A stretch of 64,000 nt of DNA from Prevotella sp. (GCA_017557405.1 JAFYYV010000040.1:39290-103289); one strand, 5' to 3'. Counted from the stretch's first letter, positions 8,011 through 16,984 are shown. Made by a program: numbers and translations. Notes: generated by a model not told the origin, from the sequence alone.

Positions 8011-9591
8011 TCAATTTTCTTTCTTCTTTTTCAACAATCCACTCTTCGAAACCGTGACTTGCGCGCCCCAGTTCTCGCCCAGCAGATGACCGAAATCCAT
8101 AGCGTATGCTCCTTTAACGCTCCAGCCTTTGGGCAACTGGTAGGAGGCCTCGGCCAAGAATCCAACGTAGTGTTGTAATCTTGTGTAGGGTAGGTCGTAG
8201 GTGCCCAATCCATTCTGATAGGTGATCAACGCTCGATAGGACAATCGTTCGAGGGGAGAGCCGTCAACACCCAAATGGAACGCTTTCGAGCGGTTGTTGT
8301 GAATGTGGATGGTGCCGTCTTCGTTGTAGATAGGCGAGCGGTAGAGTGGGTTTCCCATCACCTGCCCCCAATGTTGCCAACCTGAGTAGATATAGTGGTT
8401 GTAATAGTCGTCGCGACCGCTGATATGGTCGGCGAAAGCAGGCGTGTGGTCGTGATAGACAGGTCCGCTTTGGTATTTCGAGTAGAAGTATTCGAGCACG
8501 AAGTTGCGAATCCAAGTGCCATATTTGAAGTTCAACTCCATTCCCACGAGAATGTCTTTCATGTTGTAGAGGAAGAAGCGGCGGTCTTTCTTGACATTCC
8601 ATTCATCGCCCGTTCCATAGCCGTTGTAGTCGAGTTGAAGCATCATGGAGTGGTCTTCGAAGAACTTCTCGGCATAGAGCCTAAACGCCCACGTCTCGTC
8701 GTCATAATTCAATCGTACCATCCAACTACCCAATTGGTCGCCTTCGGCATTCTGATATTCGGTTCCTTTCTCAGGAGAGTCGGCACCTCCAGGCATCAAC
8801 GCATGCCACATTCCCTTGACGCCGTTATCTCCTTTGAAGACGGTCATTCCGTTTTCCGTGGGGACATACGACTCGCCTCCGAAGAGCGCACCCATTTCCA
8901 ATCCCATCTCCAACGACCAGGGGTAGAATCGTTCCTCATTTCCAATCTTCAGGAAACCGGCTTTGCTATGGAAGCGCGTTCCAGTTGAGTATTTCGATTG
9001 TTGTTGGGTGAAGTCGCGTTGCCAATTGTCGTCGGTCAGTTTTCCATACGCCACATGGCCCTTCAGCTGGAACCATCCACCGAGAATGGGAATACGCCAA
9101 TATTCGGGCAACGAGACGCGCACTTGAGGCACAGGGCGGGCGTTGATTCCCAACGTCTGCGAACCCGTGCTGAGCGTTTGGTTCTTCATCTCCATCGGAA
9201 TCTCCTTGGCTCCTATCATCAAGGCGCCATGCAACCAACGGCCTTCCACAAAGGCTTGCTGGATGATGAAATTGCTCGTGTAGTTGATGGGAGCCACCAC
9301 GTCCACTCCGTATCCCACACCCCAACGGCGGGCGCTATCGGCGCGCAGAGGCCTGATGAGGCTTCCACGCACGTATCCGTTTTCTTTCTCGAGCGAACTC
9401 AATCCATGTCGGTTGGCGTTGAGCCATAAAGGTGTTTTACCGTCGGATACAGAACCTTGCATCTCGAGGTTGTATTTTAGTTGGTCGGCCAAGTCAAGTT
9501 TGCCGGGTTCGTCGTAGTCCGTCCAATAGTATTGTGCTTGGACGCCTACAGTTGTGATGAACATGGCCAAAAGGAGTAGCGGTTTCTTCAT
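8011..9591 (-). CDS. Wzi-like capsule assembly outer-membrane protein
   Basis: A 526-residue protein with signal peptide MKKPLLLLAMFITTVGVQAQ and a long series of amphipathic beta strands ending SVKGAYAMDFGHLLGENWGAQVTV. Composition, length and the GLSSLEKENGYVRG, FVEGRWLHGALMIGAKE and YFYSKYQSG segments match the capsule assembly Wzi family, an 18-strand outer-membrane barrel that helps attach capsule to the cell surface. It probably shares a transcript with the DegT aminotransferase upstream (68 nt gap) and the lipoprotein downstream. This gene is the clearest sign that the locus product stays on the cell. Confidence 0.85.
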   Translation of the reverse strand: MKKPLLLLAMFITTVGVQAQYYWTDYDEPGKLDLADQLKYNLEMQGSVSDGKTPLWLNANRHGLSSLEKENGYVRGSLIRPLRADSARRWGVGYGVDVVAPINYTSNFIIQQAFVEGRWLHGALMIGAKEIPMEMKNQTLSTGSQTLGINARPVPQVRVSLPEYWRIPILGGWFQLKGHVAYGKLTDDNWQRDFTQQQSKYSTGTRFHSKAGFLKIGNEERFYPWSLEMGLEMGALFGGESYVPTENGMTVFKGDNGVKGMWHALMPGGADSPEKGTEYQNAEGDQLGSWMVRLNYDDETWAFRLYAEKFFEDHSMMLQLDYNGYGTGDEWNVKKDRRFFLYNMKDILVGMELNFKYGTWIRNFVLEYFYSKYQSGPVYHDHTPAFADHISGRDDYYNHYIYSGWQHWGQVMGNPLYRSPIYNEDGTIHIHNNRSKAFHLGVDGSPLERLSYRALITYQNGLGTYDLPYTRLQHYVGFLAEASYQLPKGWSVKGAYAMDFGHLLGENWGAQVTVSKSGLLKKKKEN

Positions 9592-9659
9592 ATATATATA
9601 AATATGTGTAAGTGTGGTGTCGTTTTTTGATTAACGTCTCTGTCGTTGTTTTTATTGCT

Positions 9660-10781
9660 TTATTCTCGCCATTTTCCAAGCGCTTCCACCACGCGGTCAG
9701 CTTCGTCTATGGTCATCGCCTGGCTGATGGGAAGGCTGAGCTCTTCGTTATGGATGCGTTCGGTAATGGGAAGAGAGAGGTCATTCCACGAGGCAAAGCA
9801 TTGCTGGCGATGAGGTGGAATAGGGTAGTGGATCATGGTTTGCACGCCTTGCTCGCCTAGATGTTGTTGCAACAGGTCGCGCTCGGGCGAGAAGATGGGG
9901 AACAGATGCCACACGTTCTGCTCGTCGGTCAATTCGAGGGGTAGGGTGATGCCTTCTATGTGTTGCAAAGCCTCGATGTAGCGGTGGGCGATGGCTTGCC
10001 GATGGAGGTTGTCTTCATCTATATGGCGTAATTTCACCTTCAATACGGCGGCTTGCAACTCGTCCATGCGACTGTTACGCCCACAATAATCAAAGACGTA
10101 TTTACGGCTCGAACCATAATTGCCCAACGACCGTATCATGTCTGCCAAAGCATCGTCGTCGGTGGTCACAGCTCCGGCATCGCCAAAAGCCCCCATGTTC
10201 TTCGCAGGATAGAAACTATGACCTGCGGCGTGGCCGAGAGAGCCTGTTCGTTTGGGAGTCCCCATAGGGGAGGAGAAACAACAGCCATGCGCTTGCGCGT
10301 TGTCCTCCACCAGCAGCAGATGATGACGCTGGCAGATGTCGTTGATGCGTTCGGTATAGGCGCAACGGCCATAGAGATGGACAATCATAATGGAGCGTGT
10401 GCGAGGTGTGATGTGGTTCTCAATCAGGTTGTCGTCAATTTCCAACGTCTCAAATCTTGGCTCCACCAACACGGGCTTCAACCCATTCTCCGTAATGGCC
10501 AGAATAGAGGCGATATAGGTGTTGGCAGGCACGATGACCTCGTCGCCCGGTTGCATCAACCCCATCTCGATATAGGCGCGATAGATGAGCGTGAGCGCGT
10601 CGAGTCCGTTGCCCACGCCAATGCAATGACGCGTACCGATATAAGCGGCGTAGTCGTGTTCGAACTCAGCCACCTCCTTGCCCAGCAGATACCAACCCGA
10701 GTCGACCACGCGACCGATGGCCTCGTGGTATTCGTCGGCGTAAAGTGCCGTCACTCGTTGCAAATCCAGAAACTTGATCAT
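9660..10781 (-). CDS. DegT/DnrJ/EryC1/StrS sugar aminotransferase
   Basis: A 373-residue PLP enzyme starting at ATG 10781; a TTG 18 nt upstream was rejected because homologues start MIKFLDLQ. The fold is aspartate-aminotransferase-like: GVGNGLDAL (phosphate cup), VEDNAQAHG (the Asp that contacts the pyridine nitrogen) and HSFYPAKNMGAFGDAGAV, with the Schiff-base Lys in SFYPAKN. Such enzymes transfer an amino group to a keto-sugar nucleotide, here likely giving an amino deoxy sugar for the surface polymer. The substrate sugar and partner dehydratase are not in the window. Confidence 0.88.
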   Translation of the reverse strand: MIKFLDLQRVTALYADEYHEAIGRVVDSGWYLLGKEVAEFEHDYAAYIGTRHCIGVGNGLDALTLIYRAYIEMGLMQPGDEVIVPANTYIASILAITENGLKPVLVEPRFETLEIDDNLIENHITPRTRSIMIVHLYGRCAYTERINDICQRHHLLLVEDNAQAHGCCFSSPMGTPKRTGSLGHAAGHSFYPAKNMGAFGDAGAVTTDDDALADMIRSLGNYGSSRKYVFDYCGRNSRMDELQAAVLKVKLRHIDEDNLHRQAIAHRYIEALQHIEGITLPLELTDEQNVWHLFPIFSPERDLLQQHLGEQGVQTMIHYPIPPHRQQCFASWNDLSLPITERIHNEELSLPISQAMTIDEADRVVEALGKWRE

Positions 10782-10929
10782 CGTTTGTGAGGCTTGCAAG
10801 TTGCATGAAACCTATTATAATAACGTTGCAACCCGCCTTTTTATTACATTCTTCGACGTAAAATAGTTTTGTAGGGATTTTCCCCTCTTTGTTTAGGGAA
10901 AATCCTTTTTGGGGGCGATTATTTGTTCA

Positions 10930-10937
10930 TATCTTTG
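10930..10937 (+). promoter_or_regulatory. Promoter for the Gly/Ser-rich secreted protein
   Basis: TATCTTTG, with TTTTTG at 10906-10911 as -33 element (about 19 nt spacing). The start codon is 41 nt downstream. Confidence 0.75.
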
Positions 10938-10978
10938 CAACGTGAACAAGAATATAAACAATTTAAAACCATAAGAAT

Positions 10979-12163
10979 ATGAAAAAAATGATCATCGCCC
11001 TTGTGGCACTGTTTACATTCACCGTTTCGGCCAACGCCATGAGTTACGAACAGGCTCGTCAGCAGGCACTCTTCCTGACAGACAAGATGGCGTATGAACT
11101 GAATCTTACAGAAGAGCAGTACGAAGCCGCATTCGAGGTGAATCTCGACTATCTGATGAGCGTCAATACCCCTGACGATCTCTATGGTATCTACTGGCAG
11201 CAGCGCAATCTCGACTTGAGCTACATCCTCTTCGATTGGCAATATCGCTCGTTTGTTGCCGCCAGCTACTTCTATCGCCCCCTCTACTGGGAGGCAGGCT
11301 ACTGGCACTTCGGCATCTATGCCCGCTATCCGCATCGCGACTACTTCTTCTTCGGACGTCCTCATTTCTATACCGTCTATCGTGGTGGACATAGCTGGCG
11401 TATGAACGGCGGACGCTCCTACTATCATGGCCGTGATTTCGGCGGAGGTCGTGGACGCGATCATCATGTAGGAATGCAAGACCGCTTCAGCCGTGGAGAT
11501 TTCGGACGTGGACAGCGCGGTATCGACAACCGTCGCGACAACCGCCCCAACAACAATGGTGGCAACCGCTCGTTCGGCAATGGCCAGCGTCCTAATAATA
11601 ACAATGTGCAGGGCCGTCCCAACAACGACAATCGTGTCAGCCGCCCCAACAACAATGGAGGCAACCGCACGTTCGGAAATGGTGGAAATGGTGGCAGCCG
11701 TAGCAACGTTGGCAACGGATCAGCTCCCCAGATGAACAATTCTACCCCTCAGCAGGGCAACCGTTCGTTCGGCGGACGTTCCACAACCACGCAACCCTCA
11801 ACCAGCACTCGTCCCAGCACCAGCCCGAGCACCCAGAGCGCCACTCCGCGCAACTTCAGCCAGAGCAGCACGCGCACAACGGTGACTCGTCCCAACACCA
11901 ACAGTTCGAGCTCTTCGAGCCGCCATTTCGGAAACAGCTCCAGCAGTAGTGCTCCTCGCAGCACCTTCACCCCCAGCCGCTCCTCGTCGAGCAGTTCGAG
12001 CAGCCCGAGCCGTTCCATTAGCACTCCCTCTCGCAGCAGCAGTAGCAGCAGCGTAGGCCGTAGCAGCGGTGGAAGCAGCATGAGCCGTGGTGGTGGCGGT
12101 GGCAGCCATAGCGGTGGTGGAAGCCGCGGAGGCGGTGGTGGACACTTCGGTGGTCGCAGATAA
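10979..12163 (+). CDS. Secreted low-complexity protein, Gly/Ser/Asn/Arg-rich tail
   Basis: A 394-residue protein. Residues 1-20 form a signal peptide (MKKMIIALVALF...SANA). Residues 21-85 look like a folded helical domain (LTDKMAYELNLTEEQYEAAF) of the type seen in small periplasmic Bacteroidota proteins. Residues 85-150 are rich in Tyr, Phe, Trp and His. From about 140 to the end the chain is disordered repeats: RPNNNGGNRSFGNG blocks, then Ser/Thr-rich and finally Gly-rich. Nothing enzymatic is visible. The signal peptide closely resembles that of the gene at 18963. It is monocistronic, with its own promoter and terminator. Confidence 0.7.
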   Translation: MKKMIIALVALFTFTVSANAMSYEQARQQALFLTDKMAYELNLTEEQYEAAFEVNLDYLMSVNTPDDLYGIYWQQRNLDLSYILFDWQYRSFVAASYFYRPLYWEAGYWHFGIYARYPHRDYFFFGRPHFYTVYRGGHSWRMNGGRSYYHGRDFGGGRGRDHHVGMQDRFSRGDFGRGQRGIDNRRDNRPNNNGGNRSFGNGQRPNNNNVQGRPNNDNRVSRPNNNGGNRTFGNGGNGGSRSNVGNGSAPQMNNSTPQQGNRSFGGRSTTTQPSTSTRPSTSPSTQSATPRNFSQSSTRTTVTRPNTNSSSSSSRHFGNSSSSSAPRSTFTPSRSSSSSSSSPSRSISTPSRSSSSSSVGRSSGGSSMSRGGGGGSHSGGGSRGGGGGHFGGRR

Positions 12164-12352
12164 AAACCGACAAACAGGTTGAATAAATATATAAAAACAA
12201 ATGAATTTCTGATGTAAGACTTTATAGTAGATCCATCTTCAATCAGCGTATTGCCCTAAGGTAAAGGGTTGTTTCAGGAGACATATATAATTAATAATAA
12301 TGAAGATGTAAAAAAAGTTTGAGAAGAATTCGTAATCTTTGAAACTAGAAGG

Positions 12353-12406
12353 AGCGGAGCCCAGTCGTCTTTTCAAGTGTGAAAGGCATAAGGGCTCTGC
12401 TTTTTT
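12353..12406 (+). terminator. Rho-independent terminator
   Basis: AGCGGAGCCC pairs with GGGCTCTGCT across a 29-nt loop, followed by six T. The rest of the 380-nt gap after 12163 shows nothing else until the next promoter. Confidence 0.6.
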
Positions 12407-12493
12407 GTTTCCCTTTAAGCCCTTTGAACCCTTAATTTATTGTTTTTCGATAAATTTTTTATGTTTTTTCTTGGAGGTTTCAAAAATAATATA

Positions 12494-12501
12494 TATCTTT
12501 G
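12494..12501 (+). promoter_or_regulatory. -7 box for the DUF2975 operon
   Basis: TATCTTTG, 42 nt upstream of the ATG at 12544. Confidence 0.7.
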
Positions 12502-12543
12502 CACCGAAAATAATTATCGTTAAACAATAAAATCTTATCAATT

Positions 12544-13281
12544 ATGAACAAAAGACTGAAAATCTACAGCGTTCTGCTGGCTATCGTATTAGTGGGAACT
12601 GTTATCTCCAACACGTATTATCGTGAAAAATACTCGACGGTTACGCGCGAGGGCGAAGTGCTCACTCTGGATTCCCTGACCGAAGAGTTTGGTAAGGTCG
12701 ACAAGAAAATAACAGTACACGTGGATACCATTGACGGTAAGCGCGACACTATCGGCATCACTACCTCATATAATACCCAATTCAAGCCGGCCTTTGAGGT
12801 GACTATTCCTGTCAGACCTAATCGTTTTGGCAACGACAAGTTCCTCTATAGCAATGTAAAAGGACAAACTTGCATGGTGGAAATGCAGCAAGTGAAACTG
12901 AAAGTGCCTATGGAGAAGGGCTCGAACACTTTCAATATTATCTTCGCACTATCGATTTGTATGTTGTTGCCGTATCTCTGGCTGCTTGTCATCGTCTTGA
13001 AGGTGATACGCTCCATCTACAAAGGCGAAGTCTTTTTGACGCAGATTGCCAAACGGTTGGAAACGGCAGGCTGGTTACTCGTAGCCTACTGGTTACTGGC
13101 CAATGTGGTGAGTTACATCCAGATACTGATACTCCGTGAGATTGTGATGATGGCTTACTACCACATTCCTTGGGAGTCTACCAGTATCTACTACATCGTC
13201 TTTGGCCTTGTGCTGATGATCATCTCGCAGATCATCCTTATGGGCAAGGATCTGAAGGAAGAACAAGAACTGACCATCTAA
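12544..13281 (+). CDS. DUF2975 membrane protein (copy 1)
   Basis: A 245-residue protein with an N-terminal membrane segment (about 8-23), a soluble extracytoplasmic part, then three further hydrophobic segments (about 130-150, 175-200, 215-235). The tail MGKDLKEEQELTI is identical to that of the next gene. DUF2975 proteins usually sit beside a small Cro/C1-type HTH regulator, as here. Function of the family is not established; a membrane partner that modulates the regulator is the usual guess. First gene of a three-gene operon. Confidence 0.8.
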   Translation: MNKRLKIYSVLLAIVLVGTVISNTYYREKYSTVTREGEVLTLDSLTEEFGKVDKKITVHVDTIDGKRDTIGITTSYNTQFKPAFEVTIPVRPNRFGNDKFLYSNVKGQTCMVEMQQVKLKVPMEKGSNTFNIIFALSICMLLPYLWLLVIVLKVIRSIYKGEVFLTQIAKRLETAGWLLVAYWLLANVVSYIQILILREIVMMAYYHIPWESTSIYYIVFGLVLMIISQIILMGKDLKEEQELTI

Positions 13282-13334
13282 TCACCGAGTCTTATGAGTA
13301 TCATAGTTCGTTAAACACTAAAATATTATCCATT

Positions 13335-14057
13335 ATGAATAAAAAGCTAAAAATCTACAGCACTTGGTTTGTTATCGTGCTCATTTTCCTGTTGGTGACC
13401 AGCGTAGTCCATTATAATTCCTATGGTTGGGCGCAAGGAGGCCACGACACGTTGGAGTTTGTCGACGAAGCTCCTGAGTTTTTCACTCGCGACACGCTCG
13501 AGGGTGGGAGTGTCATGACAAAATACCTCCCCACCATTTCCTATGAGGTCTATGTCGCACCCAAAGCCGCGAAAAACCAAAGGATTCTTCTCTCATCGGC
13601 CAAGAAACCCTACATGGACAAGGTCGAGAAGCAGACCTACAAGGTGACCATGCAGAAGGTGAAGTTGGAGACTCCAGCCTCGGAAACGAAGGTAGGTCTC
13701 AAGGCGGTGCTCCTCATCGTTTCGGCCATCGTCATCATGGTTGTGACCGTCTGGATACTTTGCATCGTGTACAAGCTGGTTCGGAGAATTCGTCGTGGAG
13801 AGATCTTTGTGGCGCAAGTGTCGAAGTATATGGAAACCACAGGCATACTCCTGACGTTACTCTACCTGTTCCAATGGGTTGTTTCCTACGCGTTCACCCA
13901 ATATTGCGTCCATCACATCCAGCTGACCGACTATTATGTCGTCTATAAGAACGATACTAATATCATGTATATCATCACGGGTCTGGCGCTGATGGTTATC
14001 TCGCAAATCATCCTCATGGGAAAGGATCTGAAGGAAGAACAAGAACTGACCATCTAA
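13335..14057 (+). CDS. DUF2975 membrane protein (copy 2)
   Basis: A 240-residue paralogue of the preceding protein; the ATG at 13335 aligns exactly with the start of copy 1 (MNKKLKIYS versus MNKRLKIYS). The soluble middle part has diverged strongly, while the last 17 residues (ISQIILMGKDLKEEQEL and TI) are identical. The same four membrane segments are present. This looks like tandem duplication followed by divergence of the exposed domain. It ends 12 nt before the HTH gene. Confidence 0.8.
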   Translation: MNKKLKIYSTWFVIVLIFLLVTSVVHYNSYGWAQGGHDTLEFVDEAPEFFTRDTLEGGSVMTKYLPTISYEVYVAPKAAKNQRILLSSAKKPYMDKVEKQTYKVTMQKVKLETPASETKVGLKAVLLIVSAIVIMVVTVWILCIVYKLVRRIRRGEIFVAQVSKYMETTGILLTLLYLFQWVVSYAFTQYCVHHIQLTDYYVVYKNDTNIMYIITGLALMVISQIILMGKDLKEEQELTI

Positions 14058-14069
14058 ACCGCGTGCCTT

Positions 14070-14270
14070 ATGAGTATTATCGTAAATGTAGACGTGATGA
14101 TGGCCAAACGCAAGATGTCATCACAAGAGCTGGCCGAGCGAATCGGCATCACCCAAGCCAACCTCTCCATCCTGAAGACGGGCAAGGCCAAGGCCATCCG
14201 TTTCTCCACTCTCGAAGCCATCTGTAGGGAGTTGGAGTGTCAGCCAGGAGATATTTTGGAATATAAATAA
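14070..14270 (+). CDS. Small Cro/C1-family HTH regulator paired with DUF2975
   Basis: A 66-residue, single-domain DNA-binding protein. The helix-turn-helix is SSQELAERIGITQANLSILK (residues 17-36), and CRELECQPGDILEYK closes the domain as in YozG-like regulators. It is the last gene of the DUF2975 operon. Its stop codon adjoins a dispersed repeat. The target is probably its own operon promoter (inference from family habit). Confidence 0.85.
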   Translation: MSIIVNVDVMMAKRKMSSQELAERIGITQANLSILKTGKAKAIRFSTLEAICRELECQPGDILEYK

Positions 14271-14372
14271 AGGGATGAAGGATAAGGGATGAAAGATGAA
14301 GGATTATATCCATTTGCCTTTTGCTTATAAAGACTAATAATCCCTCATCCCTATTCCTTCATCCTTCATCCA
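14271..14372. repeat. Inverted GGATGAAGGATGA-type repeat
   Basis: Tandem GGATGAA-like motifs at 14271-14304 are repeated in inverse orientation at 14340-14372, enough to make a long imperfect hairpin between two convergent genes. The inverted copy supplies the last residues (LDEG) and stop of the phosphatase gene. Confidence 0.6.
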
Positions 14373-14898
14373 ACATTAAAATGCGTACTTCCCCGTTCAT
14401 CATTCGCTCGACCTCGTTCATGGGTTTGTTGAAGAAGACGCTCTGGATGGCTTTGTTCATGATTCCATGTCCCACTGCCAGCACCTTCTTCCCCGCATAT
14501 TCCGTGCGCAGGAGGTCGAGGAAACGGCGGGCGCGCTCCTTCATCTGTCCAATCGTCTCGATGTCGTCGGGCCACGTGCGGTCTTTCAGGTCGGGGATGA
14601 ACATTCCCGTGAAGCCACCCCAGTCGCGTTCGCGTAGCAAGGGTGTTGTCTCGACGGGTTTCCCATGTGGTTCGGCGATAATGCGGCAAGTATCGATAGA
14701 GCGGCGCAGATCGCTTGCGAAGAACACGTCAATGCATTCGCGGCGCATCCGTTCGGCAACCTCGTGAGCCTGCTCCACGCCACGCTCCGTCAGTCGTCCT
14801 TGTGTCTGACCTTGCATGATTTGGTTCACGTTGTCTTCGGTCTCTCCATGCCGCACGAGATACAACGTTGTTGTTTTGTTTTCAGCAATCGCTTCCAC
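14359..14898 (-). CDS. Histidine phosphatase (phosphoglycerate-mutase-like)
   Basis: About 179 residues from a GTG at 14898. A longer reading from ATG 15084 would pass through the -7 box at 14944-14951, so the short form is preferred; the exact start remains uncertain. The catalytic motif LVRHGETEDN carries the phospho-His. R and E residues in SDLRRSIDT and LLRERDWGGFTG and the second His in VLAVGHGIMNKA complete the site. Substrate may be a sugar phosphate or alpha-ribazole-type phosphate; the sequence does not decide. The final residues MLDEG derive from a dispersed repeat. Confidence 0.8.
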   Translation of the reverse strand: MEAIAENKTTTLYLVRHGETEDNVNQIMQGQTQGRLTERGVEQAHEVAERMRRECIDVFFASDLRRSIDTCRIIAEPHGKPVETTPLLRERDWGGFTGMFIPDLKDRTWPDDIETIGQMKERARRFLDLLRTEYAGKKVLAVGHGIMNKAIQSVFFNKPMNEVERMMNGEVRILMLDEG

Positions 14899-14943
14899 GT
14901 CTTCGATAGGTGAAATGATGAATGGTTTGGTTGAATATCCGTG

Positions 14944-14951
14944 CAAAGATA
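14944..14951 (-). promoter_or_regulatory. -7 box for the histidine phosphatase gene
   Basis: TATCTTTG on the minus strand. It defines the gene start as downstream of about 14937. Confidence 0.65.
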
Positions 14952-15037
14952 GTGAGTTTTTTCGTCGTAGCCAAAGATAATAAAATCGAAAATGGTAAAA
15001 ATGTGCGGAAAACCCATGCGATTTCAAAATTTTATCG

Positions 15038-15045
15038 TAAATTTG
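15038..15045 (+). promoter_or_regulatory. -7 box for the DUF308 gene
   Basis: TAAATTTG, 68 nt upstream of the ATG at 15114. Confidence 0.5.
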
Positions 15046-15113
15046 CGTCGAAAGTACAACCAAATTGTCTTTATTATTTATCATTTATCATATAGCGTAG
15101 CGTCAATATTACC

Positions 15114-15701
15114 ATGCGAATAGTCCAAAGTTTCGTCGTGCGCGCCATCGTCGCCGTTGTTGTGGGTGCGCTCCTTGTCAAGTTCCGTGAGGAGACCGCC
15201 CATTGGTTGACCATCTCCATCGGAGCATTGTTCTTCGTGTCGGGTCTCGTGTCGTGTTTCACGTCCAAGCCGCTCCCCCTCGTGGGCATCGGTAGCATGC
15301 TCCTGGGCGTCATCCTCGCCCTCATGCCCACCACGTTCATCACGGGCCTCATGTATGCGTTGGCAGCCATGATCATCCTCGGCGCCATCAACCAGTTCAT
15401 CTGCCTCTTCCGAGCGCGCCGCGTGTGTAGCATAGGGTGGTTCTATTGGCTCATGCCCGCCCTCATCCTTGCCGTCGCCGTGTTCATCGTGTTGCAACCC
15501 ATGGACGCGTTCACAGCACCCCTCTTCGTCATCGGCTGGTGCATGATGGTCTATGGCCTCATAGAGCTCATCAACGGCATCAAGACCTACAAGGCCATGC
15601 GAACCATACGCGAACAGGAGGAAGCCAAAGCGTTGGAAGAGCAACAAGCGGAGCAACAAGCTGAGGAACCTCAGCTGTTAGAGATGAAAGATGAAGGATG
15701 A
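15114..15701 (+). CDS. DUF308 / HdeD-like membrane protein
   Basis: A 195-residue integral membrane protein with six hydrophobic segments between residues 8 and 158, arranged as the repeated DUF308 units (IGALFFVSGLVSCF, AAMIILGAINQFICL, MMVYGLIELINGIK). HdeD in enterobacteria is linked to acid resistance; that role should not be assumed here. The C-terminal tail is Gln/Glu-rich (EEQQAEQQAEEPQ) and its last five residues MKDEG come from the ATGAAGGATGA dispersed repeat that runs on to 15717. Confidence 0.8.
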   Translation: MRIVQSFVVRAIVAVVVGALLVKFREETAHWLTISIGALFFVSGLVSCFTSKPLPLVGIGSMLLGVILALMPTTFITGLMYALAAMIILGAINQFICLFRARRVCSIGWFYWLMPALILAVAVFIVLQPMDAFTAPLFVIGWCMMVYGLIELINGIKTYKAMRTIREQEEAKALEEQQAEQQAEEPQLLEMKDEG

Positions 15702-15780
15702 GGGATGAAGGATGAAAGAAAATAATGTTCAATAATCAGTAATCAACGTCCATGATCAATATTCAATCATCAATGTTCAA
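15683..15780 (+). repeat. Two adjoining dispersed microrepeats
   Basis: 15683-15717 is a run of GATGAAGGATGA-like units; 15724-15780 is a run of (C)AATGTTCAAT/AATCATCAATG-like units. The first ends the DUF308 gene and the second supplies the first residues of the next one. Confidence 0.7.
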
Positions 15781-16327
15781 TGCTTTTGCTGCCCTTCTCC
15801 TGATGGGAGCGAGTTGCACCACCACGGACAAGAAAGCAGCCCCTGAGAACAACGAAAACGAGCGCCCCGACCGACAGGAATACACCTTCAAATACGACTT
15901 GCACATCGACGAATCCGACGACCTCGTGGACAGCATCTCCGTCACAGGGTGGGCACGCGGCCAGCAGACCGACTTCGCGTGCGGCCATGAGTTATGGGTG
16001 AAGCAACTGCCTGAGCGAACCGACTGGATTGTGGAGAACGACATTAACTTCGACAGCATCCCCGACCTCATGGTCTTCCGCGGCTACGTAGGCTATGGAG
16101 GGCAGGGTGGAGACGTCTACGACGCCTATGTGTGGGAACCCGAGCGCCGTGAGTTCGTGTTCGTCGACGAGTTCAACATGATTCCCGATCCCAAGTTCGA
16201 CGCTGACGAGAAGACCATCAGCACCTGCTATCGCGAAAGCTACGAATGCATCGTCAGCGCCACCTTCAAATGGGTCGATGGCAAACTGGAGTGCGTGGAA
16301 AGTGGGCAAGAGGAGTTTGAGGAATAG
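15752..16327 (+). CDS. Lipoprotein, XAC2610-related type
   Basis: 191 residues from ATG 15752. The first ten residues MINIQSSMFN are translated dispersed repeat, so the true start may be ATG 15773. The signal ends in LLLMGASC (lipobox Cys near 23). The mature part has a negatively charged linker, then WIVENDINFDSIPDLMVFRGYVGYGG, an Asp-rich, FG-GAP-like calcium-loop pattern, and a Tyr-rich WEPERREFVF segment, as in XAC2610-like periplasmic proteins. Function unknown. No promoter box is clear; it could be read through from DUF308. Confidence 0.65.
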   Translation: MINIQSSMFNAFAALLLMGASCTTTDKKAAPENNENERPDRQEYTFKYDLHIDESDDLVDSISVTGWARGQQTDFACGHELWVKQLPERTDWIVENDINFDSIPDLMVFRGYVGYGGQGGDVYDAYVWEPERREFVFVDEFNMIPDPKFDADEKTISTCYRESYECIVSATFKWVDGKLECVESGQEEFEE

Positions 16328-16341
16328 AGCCCCCTCCAAAC

Positions 16342-16379
16342 CATTCCCGAACTCCGTTCGCCTACCCGTAGCCTTTCCC
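16342..16379 (+). repeat. 38-bp dispersed repeat (intergenic copy)
   Basis: Starts CATTCCCGA and ends CGCCTACCCGTAGCCTTTCC plus C. A same-length copy lies inside asnB at 40591-40628 and a partial one at 21377-21400. It is flanked by a C-run/G-run hairpin (CCCCC AAAG GGGGG) ending at 16390. Confidence 0.8.
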
Positions 16380-16485
16380 CCAAAGGGGGGAGGCTAATGT
16401 CCAATTATCTCCTTATTATCTCCCAATTATCTCCTTATTATCTCCTAATTTATCCAAAACTCTTGCACAATTCAAGAATATTCAC

Positions 16486-16493
16486 TAATTTTG
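16486..16493 (+). promoter_or_regulatory. -7 box for tmRNA
   Basis: TAATTTTG, 26 nt upstream of the first base of mature tmRNA. Confidence 0.65.
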
Positions 16494-16518
16494 CACCCGC
16501 TAAACGTAAAATCATTTC

Positions 16519-16916
16519 GGGGTTGACTGGATTTGACAGCGGGATGAAATGGTACGTAAGCACGCGGAGCCTCGTTGGCTAGCTCCTAAATCAGAGTGAA
16601 CAAAAAATTAATTGGCGAAAACAATTACGCTCTCGCTGCCTAATCGAAGTACAGTAGATTACTGGCTTAATCCTTCTACTAGGTAGGAGGACGAGACATC
16701 GCTCCGAGGATGTTGTTCCGAATCCAGAGATCAAGCGGTGCAGGTTAAATCGGAAATAGCGCAGGGTGGCCTCGCATCCGGCGTGAAATTTCAGAGGATA
16801 AGGTTGCGATTGGTGGTCCAGGTCTTGTTGCAACACGAAAACCAAAGTCTGGAATAAGCGTGTAGAAAGCGTATGGTTTCCCTGTTTGGACGCGGGTTCG
16901 ACTCCCGCCAGCTCCA
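16519..16916 (+). ncRNA. ssrA: tmRNA
   Basis: A one-piece transfer-messenger RNA of about 398 nt. The 5' end GGGGTTGACTGGATTTGACA and the 3' end GGGTTCGACTCCCGCCAGCTC plus CA are family hallmarks; seven acceptor pairs form between GGGGTTG and CAGCTCC. The tag reading frame runs GGC-GAA-AAC-AAT-TAC-GCT-CTC at 16614 on, encoding GENNYALAA before TAA at 16641-16643, the form known from Bacteroidales. CCA is not encoded. It rescues stalled ribosomes together with SmpB, which is not in this window. Confidence 0.97.
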
Positions 16917-16930
16917 CCCGAAGAAAAAGG

Positions 16931-16963
16931 TCCTGTAGTTCGCAAGAATTGCAGGATTTTTTT
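16931..16963 (+). terminator. tmRNA terminator
   Basis: TCCTGTAGTTC pairs with GAATTGCAGGA and is followed by seven T. Confidence 0.85.
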
Positions 16964-16984
16964 GTTGCTTCCAAATATTTTCCC

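Noticed and set aside
10782-10799. TTG start for the DegT aminotransferase
   Set aside because: ATG 10781 gives the conserved MIKFLDL start; the extension has no family support.
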